DNA of 64,000 nt from Isosphaera pallida ATCC 43644. Lineage in GTDB: Bacteria > Planctomycetota > Planctomycetia > Isosphaerales > Isosphaeraceae. Shown here in pieces: positions 34,751 through 45,689 of the stretch; the stretch's first letter is position 1, and the number at the start of each line of letters is the position of its first letter. The DNA is taken from the NCBI RefSeq assembly GCF_000186345.1, contig NC_014962.1, positions 5,112,450-5,176,449 on the forward strand, written 5' to 3'. The notes under the pieces were generated by a model. The model made no database searches and was not told the DNA's origin. It saw nothing but the letters and a program-made list of their open reading frames with translations. The position numbers and the translations under genes are program-made.

Positions 34751-35947
34751 TCAGTTGAGATCGGGAATGATTGCCAGGGAGTTGAAGGTTTTTCCTTCCA
34801 GAGACTCCAGGAATGCGCCTCCGCCGGTGGAGACGTGGGTGACCTTGTCGGCCAAGCCGAACTGCTCGATCGCCTCGGCGGTTTCGCCGCCGCCGACGAC
34901 GGTGATGGCGGGCGACTCGGCCAGGGCGCGGGCGATGGCCAGGGTCCCGTCGCGGAACGGCTCATCCTCGAACTTGCCGACCGGGCCGTTCCAAACGACC
35001 GTGCCGGCGGTCTTGATCAGGTCGGCGTAGATCGCAGCAGTTTTGGGCCCGATGTCGATGCCTCCCCAACCCTCGGGCAGATCGTGGCCGTCGATTGTCT
35101 GAACCGTTCCCGGCGGGCTGACCGAATCGGTCACGCGCACATCGACCGGCAACATCAGCTTATCGCCAGCCTTCTCCATCAGCATTCGGGCCAGGTCGAG
35201 CTTGTCGGGTTCTGAGCGGCTGGTGCCGATTGCGTGACCTTTGGCCTGAAGGAAAGTGTAGGTCATCGCGCCGCCGATCAAGAGCCGATCCACCTTGGCT
35301 AGCAAATTTTCGATCACTTGAATTTTGTCGGAGACCTTGGCCCCGCCCATGATTGCCAGCATGGGCCGCTTGGGTTCGCCCAGCAGGGTTTGGAGGATGT
35401 CCAGTTCCTTTTCGACCAGGAAGCCGATGGCTCGACGCTCGGCCGGGAAGGCCGAGGGAACCGCGACCATCGAGGCTTCGTCGCGGTGGCAGGTGCCGAA
35501 GGCGTCGTTGACATAGGCGTCGGCGAGGCTGGCGAGTTGCCGGGCGAACTCGGGATCACCCTTTTTCTCACCCGGGTGGAACCGCACATTCTCTAGCATC
35601 ACAATGCCGCCCGGCTTAAGGTTGGCGCGGGCCGCCTGGGCCGAGGGGCCCACCACGTCGTCGGCCTTGACCACGGGGCGACCGATCAATTCCTCCAGGC
35701 GGCGCGCCACTGGGTCCATGCGGAACTTGGCGTCCTCCTCCGGCTTGCCGGTGGGGCGTCCCAAATGACTAACCAACACCAGCGCCGCGCCGTGGTCCAG
35801 CGCATATTGCAGGGTCGGCAGCGCCGAACGGATCCGGCGGTCGTCGGCCACCGCGCCGTCGGCCTTCTGGGGCACGTTAAAATCCACCCGAACCAACACC
35901 GTCGCGCCGTCGAGCTTCAGATCGCGGATCGTCTGTTTTTTGGACAC
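34751..35947 (-). CDS. pgk: Phosphoglycerate kinase
   Basis: Pgk transfers phosphate between 1,3-bisphosphoglycerate and ADP in glycolysis. The 398-residue protein has all family blocks: VLVRVDFNVPQ, VLVSHLGRPTGK, MLENVRFHPGEKK, NDAFGTCHRDEAS, MLAIMGGAKVSDKI, LLIGGAMTYTFL, TVVWNGPVGKFE and THVSTGGGAFLESLEGK. The GTG at 35947 (SKKQTIRDL start) has GAGGGAG upstream, supporting it over a more distal GTG at 35977. It follows gap, separated by 167 bp holding a strong stem-loop. It is the sole Pgk seen. Confidence 0.97.
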   Translation of the reverse strand: MSKKQTIRDLKLDGATVLVRVDFNVPQKADGAVADDRRIRSALPTLQYALDHGAALVLVSHLGRPTGKPEEDAKFRMDPVARRLEELIGRPVVKADDVVGPSAQAARANLKPGGIVMLENVRFHPGEKKGDPEFARQLASLADAYVNDAFGTCHRDEASMVAVPSAFPAERRAIGFLVEKELDILQTLLGEPKRPMLAIMGGAKVSDKIQVIENLLAKVDRLLIGGAMTYTFLQAKGHAIGTSRSEPDKLDLARMLMEKAGDKLMLPVDVRVTDSVSPPGTVQTIDGHDLPEGWGGIDIGPKTAAIYADLIKTAGTVVWNGPVGKFEDEPFRDGTLAIARALAESPAITVVGGGETAEAIEQFGLADKVTHVSTGGGAFLESLEGKTFNSLAIIPDLN

Positions 35948-36005
35948 CGGTGACTCCCTCGATGAAACACATCTCACAATTCAAGTAGCGATTCACAAGT
36001 TTAAC

Positions 36006-36047
36006 AATCGTCGCGCTCGACCTGGGTAGGTCGAGGACGCGACGATT
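36006..36047 (-). terminator. Strong stem-loop between gap and pgk
   Basis: AATCGTCGCGCTCGACCT (36006-36023) pairs with AGGTCGAG plus CGCGACGATT (36028-36047) around a GGGT loop, an 18-bp stem with a two-base bulge. No clear T-run follows on the minus strand. It could terminate gap transcripts partly, or protect the 3' end of gap mRNA and so set gap above pgk. Confidence 0.6.
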
Positions 36048-36114
36048 CGCAGTGGGTCGGAGAGTTGGAGAGATTGGGTTGAATTCGACGTTGGAGCGGG
36101 TTGAGTGACCAAGG

Positions 36115-37526
<1,412 letters not shown>

Positions 37527-38594
37527 ATGAATCCGGTCGAGATGTCATCCAAGTTGGAGTTGCGGGCCTCGTTGGGGAGACGCGATTCGCTCCGATCGAC
37601 TCCGGCGGCGGGGAGCCGGGTACCCGATCCGGTGGATTTTCCCTACCACGGTTCTTGGTTCGAGAAATTAGTGTTTCTGGTTCGGGTTGCGGTTTTGGCT
37701 CCTTCCACCCACAACAGCCAGCCGTGGCGGTTTCATGTGGAGGATCATCGCATCGACCTCTTGGTGGATGAGTCTCGGCGCTTGCCGGTAGCCGATCCCG
37801 ATGGCCGCGAGTTGTACTTGAGCCTGGGATGCGCGTTGGAGAATCTGCTGGTCGCCGCCGAGCGATTCGATCTCTCGTATGTGTACGAGTTGATCCCTGT
37901 TCCGGATGAACCGTCGTTAGCGGCGCGGGTGTTGTTCGGCACGGTCGGTCAACCGACCACGTTCCGCGATCGACGGCTTTACGACGTGGTAGGGGATCGC
38001 CATACCCATCATGGACCGTTCGAGGATCGGCCAATTCCCGCCGACCTGGTGGAGACGTGGAAAAGTTTGGTGGTGGAGCCGGGGATCGACCTTTGGTTGA
38101 TCGAGAGTCGGCGGTTGCGCGACCGTTTGAGCCTGTTGGCGGAGCGGGCCGATCAGGCCGAGTTCGCAGACCCCGAGTTTCGTCGCGAATTGGCCGACGC
38201 GGTGGGACGCGGCGACTTCGGCGATACCTGGCCCATGAACTGGATCGGTCAGTGGGCGATTCGTCACTTTGATCTGGGAGGAACGTTGGGTCGCAAGGAG
38301 GCCGCACTGATTCAGTCGGCTCCGCTGTTGGGACTCATCACCGCCAAGACCAACCACCGGGTCAACCAGCTTCGCGCGGGCATGGTCTTCGAGCGAATCG
38401 CCCTGACCGCCACCTTGAGCGGCGTGCGTCTGCAACCGATCAGTTCCATCCTCGAAGTCGCTGCCACCCGCGACGAGTTGATCGACCTCACCCCCGACCC
38501 CGAGATGATTCCCCTGCACCTGTTTCGCATGGGCTATGCCGAGCCGGAGCACCGCGAGTCGCCCCGCCGTCCGCTTGAGGATGTCCTGATCTGA
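37527..38594 (+). CDS. Nitroreductase-family (Acg-like) flavoprotein
   Basis: The 355-residue protein resembles Acg-type members of the FMN-dependent nitroreductase superfamily. FMN binding is suggested by VAVLAPSTHNSQPWRFHV near residue 60, and the SLGCALENLLVAAERF helix is also typical. The C-terminal half contains GLITAKTNHRVNQLRAGMVF and ALTATLSGVRLQPISSILEV, a repeat of the nitroreductase half-domain as in Acg proteins. The ATG at 37527 has AAGGAGAG 8-9 nt upstream and is preferred to a TTG two codons earlier. It appears to be transcribed alone. The electron acceptor is unknown. Confidence 0.72.
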   Translation: MNPVEMSSKLELRASLGRRDSLRSTPAAGSRVPDPVDFPYHGSWFEKLVFLVRVAVLAPSTHNSQPWRFHVEDHRIDLLVDESRRLPVADPDGRELYLSLGCALENLLVAAERFDLSYVYELIPVPDEPSLAARVLFGTVGQPTTFRDRRLYDVVGDRHTHHGPFEDRPIPADLVETWKSLVVEPGIDLWLIESRRLRDRLSLLAERADQAEFADPEFRRELADAVGRGDFGDTWPMNWIGQWAIRHFDLGGTLGRKEAALIQSAPLLGLITAKTNHRVNQLRAGMVFERIALTATLSGVRLQPISSILEVAATRDELIDLTPDPEMIPLHLFRMGYAEPEHRESPRRPLEDVLI

Positions 38595-38648
38595 AGTGTG
38601 GGGAGTGGAGAGTGGGGAGTGGAGAGTGTGGGGAGTGGAGAGTGGGGA
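38595..38648. repeat. Two copies of a 24-bp G/A/T sequence at 30-bp period
   Basis: A sequence starting AGTGTGGGGAGTGGAGAG occurs at 38595-38618 and 38625-38648, with related GTGGGGAG units between and after. The first copy directly follows the nitroreductase stop codon. It looks like simple-sequence slippage rather than a regulatory array. Confidence 0.7.
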
Positions 38649-39071
38649 GAGTGGGGGTGAGTCATAGGGGGCAAAGCGAGTGGGGAGGGGTGTTCGAAGA
38701 ACGTAGGCAACGTGGTCTGACGTGTGAAAGAAGAACATGTGGGTTGGGATTGGTTCCATGTGAGCGTTCCGAGACGAAAGGAACTCGCACTTTCTGGAAA
38801 TGGGTCAGAATGGTTTACGGAACGGCGTTCCTTAAACCATCAAACCATCAGAAACTATTCTGGTTGATTGGACTGCTTCCTTGACCTTGACGAGGTCGTT
38901 CCAACAGCCCAGGGCAAGGCCCGGGGAGAGAAACGGCCGCCGTGCGGCCTCGCGTTCCACGATCCTAGCTGATCGCGCTGGTTCATCAACCCCGACGGCT
39001 CGAAGTTTGCCAGATAATCAAACGTCGGGGAATTGGAACCGCTCTCGGGACATCAACGATCCAGACGATGG
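38595..39071. other. Gene-free region with G/A-rich repeats
   Basis: This 477-bp stretch follows the nitroreductase gene. It begins with a 30-bp-period repeat (38595-38648) and is otherwise less GC-rich, with a short AAACCATC duplication near 38835. No gene or RNA is seen. Confidence 0.5.
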
Positions 39072-39776
39072 TTAACGAAGGTGGGTCAGAATATGAATCT
39101 CCGGTGGGGTGGAAGAGGTGGCATTCGTCTCAGGGGCGGGCACGATCAGGCTGGGGCCGTTTGCGTGTCGAATCGGCCAACCGAGAGGGCGAACGAGGCT
39201 CAGAAACACGTCGAGAGGTTGAAGTTTGAGATTGATGCGAGGCGTAAGGTAGTGCATCGGCACCACGTGCCGGGGTTTCAACTCCACCAACAAGTCGCGG
39301 AGATCCTCGAGCGCCAAGGTGGGCGGTCCACCGGCAGGGACGAGCGCTAGGTCGCAACCCCGCAGCCCGGCGAGCTGGTCGGGCTCCAACGGGTGGCCCA
39401 GATCGCCCAGGAACAAAACGCGAACTCCGCCCAAGGTGAAGTCGAGGATCGTCACCGCCTCTTCAGGACGACGCGCGGGACTCTCGAAGACCCGTTGAGC
39501 GTGAAAGCGGACCCCGCCGAACTCGACGCCGTCAGGAGGAAACTCCAGACCACGCAACACGGTAAACGGGGGACGAATCTGCCCAAGGTGGCTATGGTAG
39601 CGGTCGTTCTCATGACTGACCACCACGACGTCGGCTGAGTCGTCGATCGGTTCGTAGCCGCCCGAGTCCGGCGAGCGGTAGGGGTCCAGAATGACGCGAT
39701 GTCCCGAACCCTCCAGCTTGAACGCGGCATGACCGTACCAAGTGACACGCAGCCCAGTTGGAGTCAAATTGGTCAT
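39072..39776 (-). CDS. MBL-fold hydrolase-like protein with altered metal motif
   Basis: The 234-residue protein has a metallo-beta-lactamase fold of the UlaG-like group. It opens with LRVTWYGHAAFKLEG, a pattern of that group. The metal motif, normally HxHxDH, reads SHENDRYHSHLG, so the second and third His positions differ. Downstream landmarks remain: VRVLFLGDLGHPLEPDQL and HVVPMHYLTPR. It may bind a single metal, a different metal, or be inactive. There is no signal peptide. It is followed upstream by an OsmC gene on the same strand, 32 bp away, suggesting an osmC-MBL transcript. The AT-rich gap may also contain a promoter. Confidence 0.7.
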   Translation of the reverse strand: MTNLTPTGLRVTWYGHAAFKLEGSGHRVILDPYRSPDSGGYEPIDDSADVVVVSHENDRYHSHLGQIRPPFTVLRGLEFPPDGVEFGGVRFHAQRVFESPARRPEEAVTILDFTLGGVRVLFLGDLGHPLEPDQLAGLRGCDLALVPAGGPPTLALEDLRDLLVELKPRHVVPMHYLTPRINLKLQPLDVFLSLVRPLGWPIRHANGPSLIVPAPETNATSSTPPEIHILTHLR

Positions 39777-39808
39777 AGATGTGCGTGATTCATAATAATA
39801 TCAAGAGT

Positions 39809-40324
39809 TTATGAATGGGTTCGAATGATCGTCGTGAGGGTGGGAGGGTGTGACAAGGTTTGATGGACGACGCAGTAGCGCTCGACCAGACGGGTGAGGT
39901 TGGCGAGTTGGTCGGCGTTGGCGTCGGCGTCCAGGTCGAAGAGCAGGCGAATCGCCGTGAATCCAACTGGAGCTTGCTTGGAGACGCCCATCGTGCCTCG
40001 GAAGTCTAGGTCGCCCTCGACTGTGACCGATCCTCCCCGTAGCGGAATCTCCATCGCGGTGGCGACCGCTTTGAGCGTCACCCCCGCGCAACCGGCCAGG
40101 GCCTGAAGCAGCATTTCGGCGGAGCAAGCCGAGAGACCGTCTCCACCGCAAGCCGGATGCAGACCCGCGGGCGTAACGCCGCTGAAAGTGTCGAGCGTCA
40201 CGGTGATGCCCGCTCCTTCGAGCCGCCCGGTGGCCCTCAAGGTCGCTAGGGCAGCTTCAGGATGCTCTTGAAATCGGGTCTTCACCGGCGCTTGCAGAGC
40301 GCGGAGTTCGTCGCGGGTCATCAT
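39809..40324 (-). CDS. OsmC-family protein
   Basis: OsmC/Ohr proteins are thiol peroxidases that remove organic hydroperoxides. The 171-residue protein has an N-terminal strand region, then SACSAEMLLQALAGCAGVTL with Cys residues, and ERYCVVHQTLSHP with the third conserved Cys near the C-terminus. That pattern fits the broader OsmC fold; which Cys pair acts as peroxidatic and resolving is not certain. AAGGGA lies about 9 nt before the ATG at 40324; the adjacent ATG at 40321 is equally possible. The MBL-fold gene follows 32 bp downstream. Confidence 0.8.
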   Translation of the reverse strand: MMTRDELRALQAPVKTRFQEHPEAALATLRATGRLEGAGITVTLDTFSGVTPAGLHPACGGDGLSACSAEMLLQALAGCAGVTLKAVATAMEIPLRGGSVTVEGDLDFRGTMGVSKQAPVGFTAIRLLFDLDADANADQLANLTRLVERYCVVHQTLSHPPTLTTIIRTHS

Positions 40325-40472
40325 GAGACGAGTCCCTTCGAAACAACGAGAAAAGCGTGTGAAGAATCAACGGACGAAATGGGGCCAAGTGGAACCGGAA
40401 CTCTCGACCCTTTCCCCTCTTCCCCCGCCATCCCTCCCCCTCCTTGCACGCCTCTCCGATCACCCCACCCCC

Positions 40473-42842
40473 TCACTTGGCCAGAGCGGCCTGACCAGCG
40501 GTGGATCGCTTGGACTCGGCCTGAAGCAGTTCCAGGTCAGTCTTCAGAGCGGCGAGGGTTTGGCGGGCCGCGTCGAGCGGAGCCGACTTGTCGGCGAAGG
40601 TTTTGGCGACGGCGGCCTGATCGGCCTTGGCCTTTTCGACCATCGCGCGGGCCTGGTCGTGGGCGTTTTGGGCCTGAGCCAGGGTTTGGGCCAATGCGTC
40701 GGCCTGAGCAACCGCCTGCTTGACGGCCTCGGCTCGCTTGGCCAGTTCGGTTCGTGCAGCGTTCAAGGCAGCTTCGGCCTCAGCGCGACGGGCGGGCAGG
40801 GCGGCCAGATCACGTTGGGTTTGGGCGAGCGCGGCCGTCAGGTGGGCGCGGGTGCCGTCTTGAGTTAGGACGGCGAATGCGGCTTGATCGATCGCTTCGA
40901 CACGCGCTTGGACCTCGCGGCGCCGTTGAATCACGACCTGAGCGGCCTGGGCGACCTGGGTGGGGTCGGCGGCCTTGAGGTCAGCGACGGCTTGCGCTAG
41001 GGCCTGATCGGCCTGAGCCTTGGCGGCCAGGGCGGTTTCGACTTCCACGCGGGCGTGGTTGATCGCGGCGGCGGTTTGGGCGAGCGCGGTTTGGGTTTCG
41101 GCCATCGCGCGTTCGTGGGTGGCTTTGGCGGTGTCGAGGGCTTGCAGCGCCTGTTGGGCCGCCTGGGTGGCGTTGGCGGCGTCGGCCTGGGCGGCCTCGG
41201 CTTGTTGGCGGATCTGGGTGGCTTTGTTGGCCTCGGCTTGAGCCTGGGCGAGTTCGGCGGCGCGTTGGGCCAGGGTGGTTTCGGCGGCCTTGACCGCTTG
41301 CTCGGCGGCGGCGACCGCAGCGCGGAGATCGCTGAGACCGGCCTCCAGCTGGTTGGCTTGAGCTTCCGCTTCGGCGACGTTGGCGGCAGTCTGTTCCAGA
41401 CGAATCGGCAGGGGGGCGGGGTTGGCGGCGAGGTCGGCCAGAACTTGGCCGCTTTCAGCGTTCCAAAGCCGCACGACGCCGGAGAAGTCGGCTCCGATGA
41501 GGATCTGACCGTCGTGAGTCAGCACCGCTTGCAAGCCGAGGTCGGGCAAGGGGTCGAAGTCGCGGATCTTGTCGCCGTTGGCGTTCCAGAGTCGGGTGCG
41601 GTTGTCGCGTCCAGCGGTGGCGATTCGGCCGTCGAGGGCGAAGTGGATTGCCTCGACTCCGCCGCCGTGGGCGTTGATCGCCTTGATTTGCCCGCCATTG
41701 GTCATTTCCCAGAGCCGCACGGTTCCATCCAGTGAGGCGGAGGCCAGCACGTTAGAGTCGGCCCGCCAGGAGACCCCGGTGATCGCCTTGGAGTGGCCGC
41801 GCAAGTCGAAGAATTCGCGGCCGTTGAGAGCTTCCCAGACGAGCAGGCCATTGTTGCGGTCGCCGCTGGCCAACAGCACCCCATCCGGGGAGAACTCCAG
41901 GGCGGTGATCCATTCGGTGTGTTTACGAATCTCGTAGATCGGTTCACCTGTGGAGGTATCGTAAACTCGGACGATCCGGTTGGGTCCGCCGACGGCCACC
42001 AGGCTTTGGTCGGGGCTGATGTCGGCGGCGAGGACGACGTCGTATTCCTTGTCGCGTCCGACCTCGAAGAGCCGTTCGCCGGTCTTGACGTTCCAGACGA
42101 CCGCGAGGCCGGACTCGCCGCCGCGTCCGCCGCCGCCCAGCAGCAGGTCGCCGCTGCGGCTGAACCGCAAGGTGTGGATCGTGCCCTCGGGGAACGGCAG
42201 CACCGCCGCTAGGCGACGGGTGCCGTCGGTGCGATAAATCACGACCTGTTTATGGCTACCGACCGCCACGATCGGAGCCCACGGGCTGGCAGCCAGAGCC
42301 AGGATGGGGCCGGGACGGCTCGGGTGGATCGGCGGGTTGGTGGAGACTAGCGCGGGGTCGGGCGTAGCCGGGTCGCCCTGGGGTTTGCCAACCGCGGCGG
42401 GGTCGAGCTTGAACTCCGCGTTGGGCTTTTTGGGGGCCGCCATAGCGCTACCAGCGTTCTCGGGCGCGCCGGCGTCGATCCATTGCTTGAGGATCGCCAA
42501 TTCGGCGTCGGGAATCCGCGCGCCGTTGGGCGGCATCCGCGGTTCCTCCTCGTGGGCCGCCAGCAGATAAAGGGTGCTGGCCGAGGCGTCGCCCGGTTCG
42601 ATCACTTCGCCCGAGCCACCTCCCTGCATCACTCCTAGATAGGTGTCCAGCACCAAACCGCCCTTTTTCTGGTCGCCGTTGTGACAGGGCATGCAGCGGG
42701 CGCGGAAGACCCCCAGCGCCTCCTGGTAGGTCACCTTTTTGTCCCCGTCAACGGCGCGGGCCGGCGACAATCCGGCGTCCACTCCCGCCGTCATGGTCGC
42801 CGTCAGCAGCGTCCAGGTCCAATAGACTCGACTCAGACTCAT
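40473..42842 (-). CDS. Exported cytochrome c / WD40 / coiled-coil protein
   Basis: A 789-residue planctomycete-type exported protein. A signal peptide (about 1-30) precedes a small cytochrome c domain with CMPCH (C50, C53, H54) and a distal MPPNG loop whose Met is a likely axial ligand. Residues about 175-490 form WD40 repeats (ITALEFSPDGVLLASGDRNN, ASASLDGTVRLWE, and others), a beta-propeller scaffold. The last 270 residues are extremely Ala/Gln-rich with heptad character, predicting a long coiled coil. It is the last gene of a run with DUF1549/DUF1553, PPC and DUF1501 proteins. Electron-transfer partners are unknown. Confidence 0.82.
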   Translation of the reverse strand: MSLSRVYWTWTLLTATMTAGVDAGLSPARAVDGDKKVTYQEALGVFRARCMPCHNGDQKKGGLVLDTYLGVMQGGGSGEVIEPGDASASTLYLLAAHEEEPRMPPNGARIPDAELAILKQWIDAGAPENAGSAMAAPKKPNAEFKLDPAAVGKPQGDPATPDPALVSTNPPIHPSRPGPILALAASPWAPIVAVGSHKQVVIYRTDGTRRLAAVLPFPEGTIHTLRFSRSGDLLLGGGGRGGESGLAVVWNVKTGERLFEVGRDKEYDVVLAADISPDQSLVAVGGPNRIVRVYDTSTGEPIYEIRKHTEWITALEFSPDGVLLASGDRNNGLLVWEALNGREFFDLRGHSKAITGVSWRADSNVLASASLDGTVRLWEMTNGGQIKAINAHGGGVEAIHFALDGRIATAGRDNRTRLWNANGDKIRDFDPLPDLGLQAVLTHDGQILIGADFSGVVRLWNAESGQVLADLAANPAPLPIRLEQTAANVAEAEAQANQLEAGLSDLRAAVAAAEQAVKAAETTLAQRAAELAQAQAEANKATQIRQQAEAAQADAANATQAAQQALQALDTAKATHERAMAETQTALAQTAAAINHARVEVETALAAKAQADQALAQAVADLKAADPTQVAQAAQVVIQRRREVQARVEAIDQAAFAVLTQDGTRAHLTAALAQTQRDLAALPARRAEAEAALNAARTELAKRAEAVKQAVAQADALAQTLAQAQNAHDQARAMVEKAKADQAAVAKTFADKSAPLDAARQTLAALKTDLELLQAESKRSTAGQAALAK

Positions 42843-42994
42843 GGGGGAATCACCTTGAATAGAACGGGGTCTTAGTTTCGAGATTGACTTGAATGTGTCG
42901 AATCCCTGATTCGATCCGGCGTCGCGTCGGTCGGGGGGGAGTTGGTTGGATGAGCGGGATTGACACCTCGCGGCCGGAGGAGGTCCGATACCAA

Positions 42995-45496
42995 TCAGTG
43001 ATTGAACAGAAATTCGCGGCTGTTGAGCAAGGACCAGAAGATGTCTTCGTAACCCTGCTTGAGCGCGGCTGGGTCTTGTTCCCGGCCGGCGACGAGGTGA
43101 TTGAGCGCGTTGATTTCCTCGTCGAGCGGCTTGCGGCCCAAGACGCGGATGTAGAGGTAGGTGATGGCCTCGTTGGGCGGGGTCTTGGCGTCGATCAATC
43201 GTTTGATCACGGGACTTTGCTGGATTTTGGCGTTGGTGGTGTCGCCGTTGAGCAGGTGGAGTGCCTGGGAGAGGGTGGGTTCCATTTTGACTTCGCAGGA
43301 GCAGACCGTCTCGCGGGTTGCGCGGCCGAAGGTGGTTAGGAAGTAGGTTGAGGTCGCGCCGTTGGCGATCTGGACCGCCCGCGCGCCCAGGGGCAGACCA
43401 GGAAACTTATCTTTCGTTTCAGTCACTTGACTGATGATGTCCAACAGGTTTTCGGCCTTGATCCGCCTCAGGTTGGCGTGGGCGAAGTTGAGCCGGTCGC
43501 CGGCGTTGGATTCATTACGCGTGGTGGAACGTTGATAGGTCCGCGAGGCGCAGATGTCGCGTACCAGTTGCTTGAGGTCGTAGTGGGATTCGGTGAACCG
43601 TCGGGCCAGTGCGTCGAGGAGTTCGGGGTTGGAGGCGGGGTTGGAGACGCGGAAATCGTCCACCGGCTCGACAATCCCCACGCCGAAGAAGTGGGCCCAG
43701 ACGCGGTTGACGAAGCTCTTGGCGAAGTACGGGTTGTGTGGTGAGGTTAGCCATTCGGCTAGGACCGCGCGACGGTCCTTGCCTTGAACGTCGGCGGGGC
43801 CGCCGCCCAGGAAGGTGGGGGCCATTGTGCGGCCGTCCACCGGGTGTTTGGTTTCGCCGCCGCCGGAGTTGAACACGATTTGTTCGCGGTAATCCTCGCC
43901 CTGCTTGCGGCCGATCTGCGCGAAGAAGGCCACAAAGCCGTAATAGTCGTCCTGGGTCCAGCGGTCGAACGGATGGTTATGACACTGGGCGCACTGGATG
44001 CGCATCCCCATGAACACCTGGGCGACGTTTTCCGCCAACAGTTTGGTGTCGTTGGTCGATTGGAAGAAGTTGGTGGCGGGGTTCTTGAAGGTGCCGCCGC
44101 TGGCTGAGAGCAGTTCTCGAACCATTTGATCCATCGGCGTGTTCTTGGACAGCTTGTCCACCAACCAGTTGAAATACAAGAACATCGCCTTAACGCTGAC
44201 TTGTTGGGATGACTTGACTTGGAGCAGTTCGGCCCACTTGTTGACCCAAATTTCGGAGAATTCCTTGCGCTCCAGCAGTTCATCGACCTTCCGCGCCCGC
44301 TTGTCGGGGGACGTGTCGTTCATGAACGCCTCGAACTCCTCGGGGGTGGGCACGAGTCCGACGATGTCGATGGTCACCCGGCGGAGGAATTCCTCGTCGG
44401 AGCAGAGGCCAGAGGGGGCCATGCGCAGTTTTTTGAGCTTGTTGGCCACCAGGGTGTCGATTTCGTTGACCTCGGGTTCGTCGGGGTATTCGAAGACCAG
44501 TCCCTTGGGCAGCACAATGAACGGCGAGCCGACGGTGTGGGTCTCGAACCGGGCCATGACGAATGCTTCGCCGCGTTCGCCGGCGGTGATCAAGCCAGTG
44601 GGACTGACCGCGGCGGAGGTCTCGTTGTTGGTCAGGAAGACTGCCAGGCTGGTCACGTCGCGGTCGGTGCCGTCGGAGTAGCGGGCCCGCACGGTGAGCT
44701 GCTGGGTTTCGCCCGCGCCGTCAAGGACGCCGTTGGGCGGGTACAGTTCGACGGCCACCACCTTGGCGACCTTGGAAACGTCGTCGTTGGGCGCGCCGTT
44801 GCTGATCCATTCTCGCAACGTAGCGTAATATTCGCTTTCTTTCTCAAACAGTTTGCCGCCGGTGTGGGGCACGGCGTTGATCGCCTTCTCCAGCAGGGTG
44901 CTGTCTTCAGGGATCGCTAGGTTGATCCGCCGCCCGACCTGCTCGCGGGTCAAACGGACGTGGTCGCCCGCTGGGTCGTAGCCGAACAGCGAGAGCATGA
45001 AGCCGTCCTTGCCCCGCGCTGCGCCATGACAACTGCCCGAGTTGCAACCGGCCTTCATGAAAACCGGCATCACATCCAAGCGGAAACTCAGGGGATGGCG
45101 GACCTCCGCCTCGCGCACCTTGACCGGCAGGGTGACCGTTTGGCCTTCATAGGTGACGTTCAGGGTGGTTTCCCCGTCCTTGGCGGGATAGAACACCGCT
45201 CCTTCAACCCGTGCGAGGGTGGGGTCGGTCAGGCTGAATTGGGACGAGCCGGTGACATCCCGCGTGATCCCGTTGGCGTAATGCGCCTGGACCACTAGCG
45301 ATTGGCGGTCGCGTGCGCCGCTGAGGTCAATCGCCGAGGGGAAAACCTGGATCGAGACCAGTTCCTTCCCATTGGCGTTGGCTGGCGGGCCGGCGTTGGC
45401 GGTCGAGACCGCGATCAAGACACAAGCGGCGGCCAACCCCGCGTGGCGGAGGGGAGGCCGTCGAAATCGGTCGAACGGAGTCATGGCGGGTCGCAT
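42995..45496 (-). CDS. DUF1549/DUF1553 protein with Ig-like domains and cytochrome c motifs
   Basis: An 833-residue exported protein typical of Planctomycetes. A signal peptide (about 15-36) is followed by a bacterial Ig-like domain (about 45-130), a first haem-like motif CNSGSCH (C151, C156, H157; non-standard spacing), and a second Ig-like domain (about 245-330). DUF1549 runs about 345-540 and includes QCAQCHNHPFDRW (C502, C505, H506), a standard CxxCH haem site. DUF1553 follows, with AKSFVNRVWAHFFGVGIVEP and RRIKAENLLDIISQVT. Homologues are paired with DUF1501 proteins, as here. The role is unproven; polymer degradation has been suggested from context in other genomes. ATGs at 45496 and 45484 are both possible starts. 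Confidence 0.85.
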   Translation of the reverse strand: MRPAMTPFDRFRRPPLRHAGLAAACVLIAVSTANAGPPANANGKELVSIQVFPSAIDLSGARDRQSLVVQAHYANGITRDVTGSSQFSLTDPTLARVEGAVFYPAKDGETTLNVTYEGQTVTLPVKVREAEVRHPLSFRLDVMPVFMKAGCNSGSCHGAARGKDGFMLSLFGYDPAGDHVRLTREQVGRRINLAIPEDSTLLEKAINAVPHTGGKLFEKESEYYATLREWISNGAPNDDVSKVAKVVAVELYPPNGVLDGAGETQQLTVRARYSDGTDRDVTSLAVFLTNNETSAAVSPTGLITAGERGEAFVMARFETHTVGSPFIVLPKGLVFEYPDEPEVNEIDTLVANKLKKLRMAPSGLCSDEEFLRRVTIDIVGLVPTPEEFEAFMNDTSPDKRARKVDELLERKEFSEIWVNKWAELLQVKSSQQVSVKAMFLYFNWLVDKLSKNTPMDQMVRELLSASGGTFKNPATNFFQSTNDTKLLAENVAQVFMGMRIQCAQCHNHPFDRWTQDDYYGFVAFFAQIGRKQGEDYREQIVFNSGGGETKHPVDGRTMAPTFLGGGPADVQGKDRRAVLAEWLTSPHNPYFAKSFVNRVWAHFFGVGIVEPVDDFRVSNPASNPELLDALARRFTESHYDLKQLVRDICASRTYQRSTTRNESNAGDRLNFAHANLRRIKAENLLDIISQVTETKDKFPGLPLGARAVQIANGATSTYFLTTFGRATRETVCSCEVKMEPTLSQALHLLNGDTTNAKIQQSPVIKRLIDAKTPPNEAITYLYIRVLGRKPLDEEINALNHLVAGREQDPAALKQGYEDIFWSLLNSREFLFNH

Positions 45497-45689
45497 CCCC
45501 GGAGAAATGACATACGGTCAGCGGGTGACGATGACTGTTGGGTTCAAACTTGGTTTGGCGGCCGGCCGAGGTCGCGTGGCCAAGTGAGCTTGAACGCGGC
45601 GGCGCGGCGATTCCAAGACGCTCGTGCGTCGGGATTCCTCCCAGCGGGCGAGGAAGGCAAGGCAAGGGGAGGGGAGGGAGCGGGCCAAA

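Noticed and set aside
38595-38648. CRISPR-like repeats
   Set aside because: Only two copies with short similar spacers and no cas genes; a G/A-rich slippage repeat.
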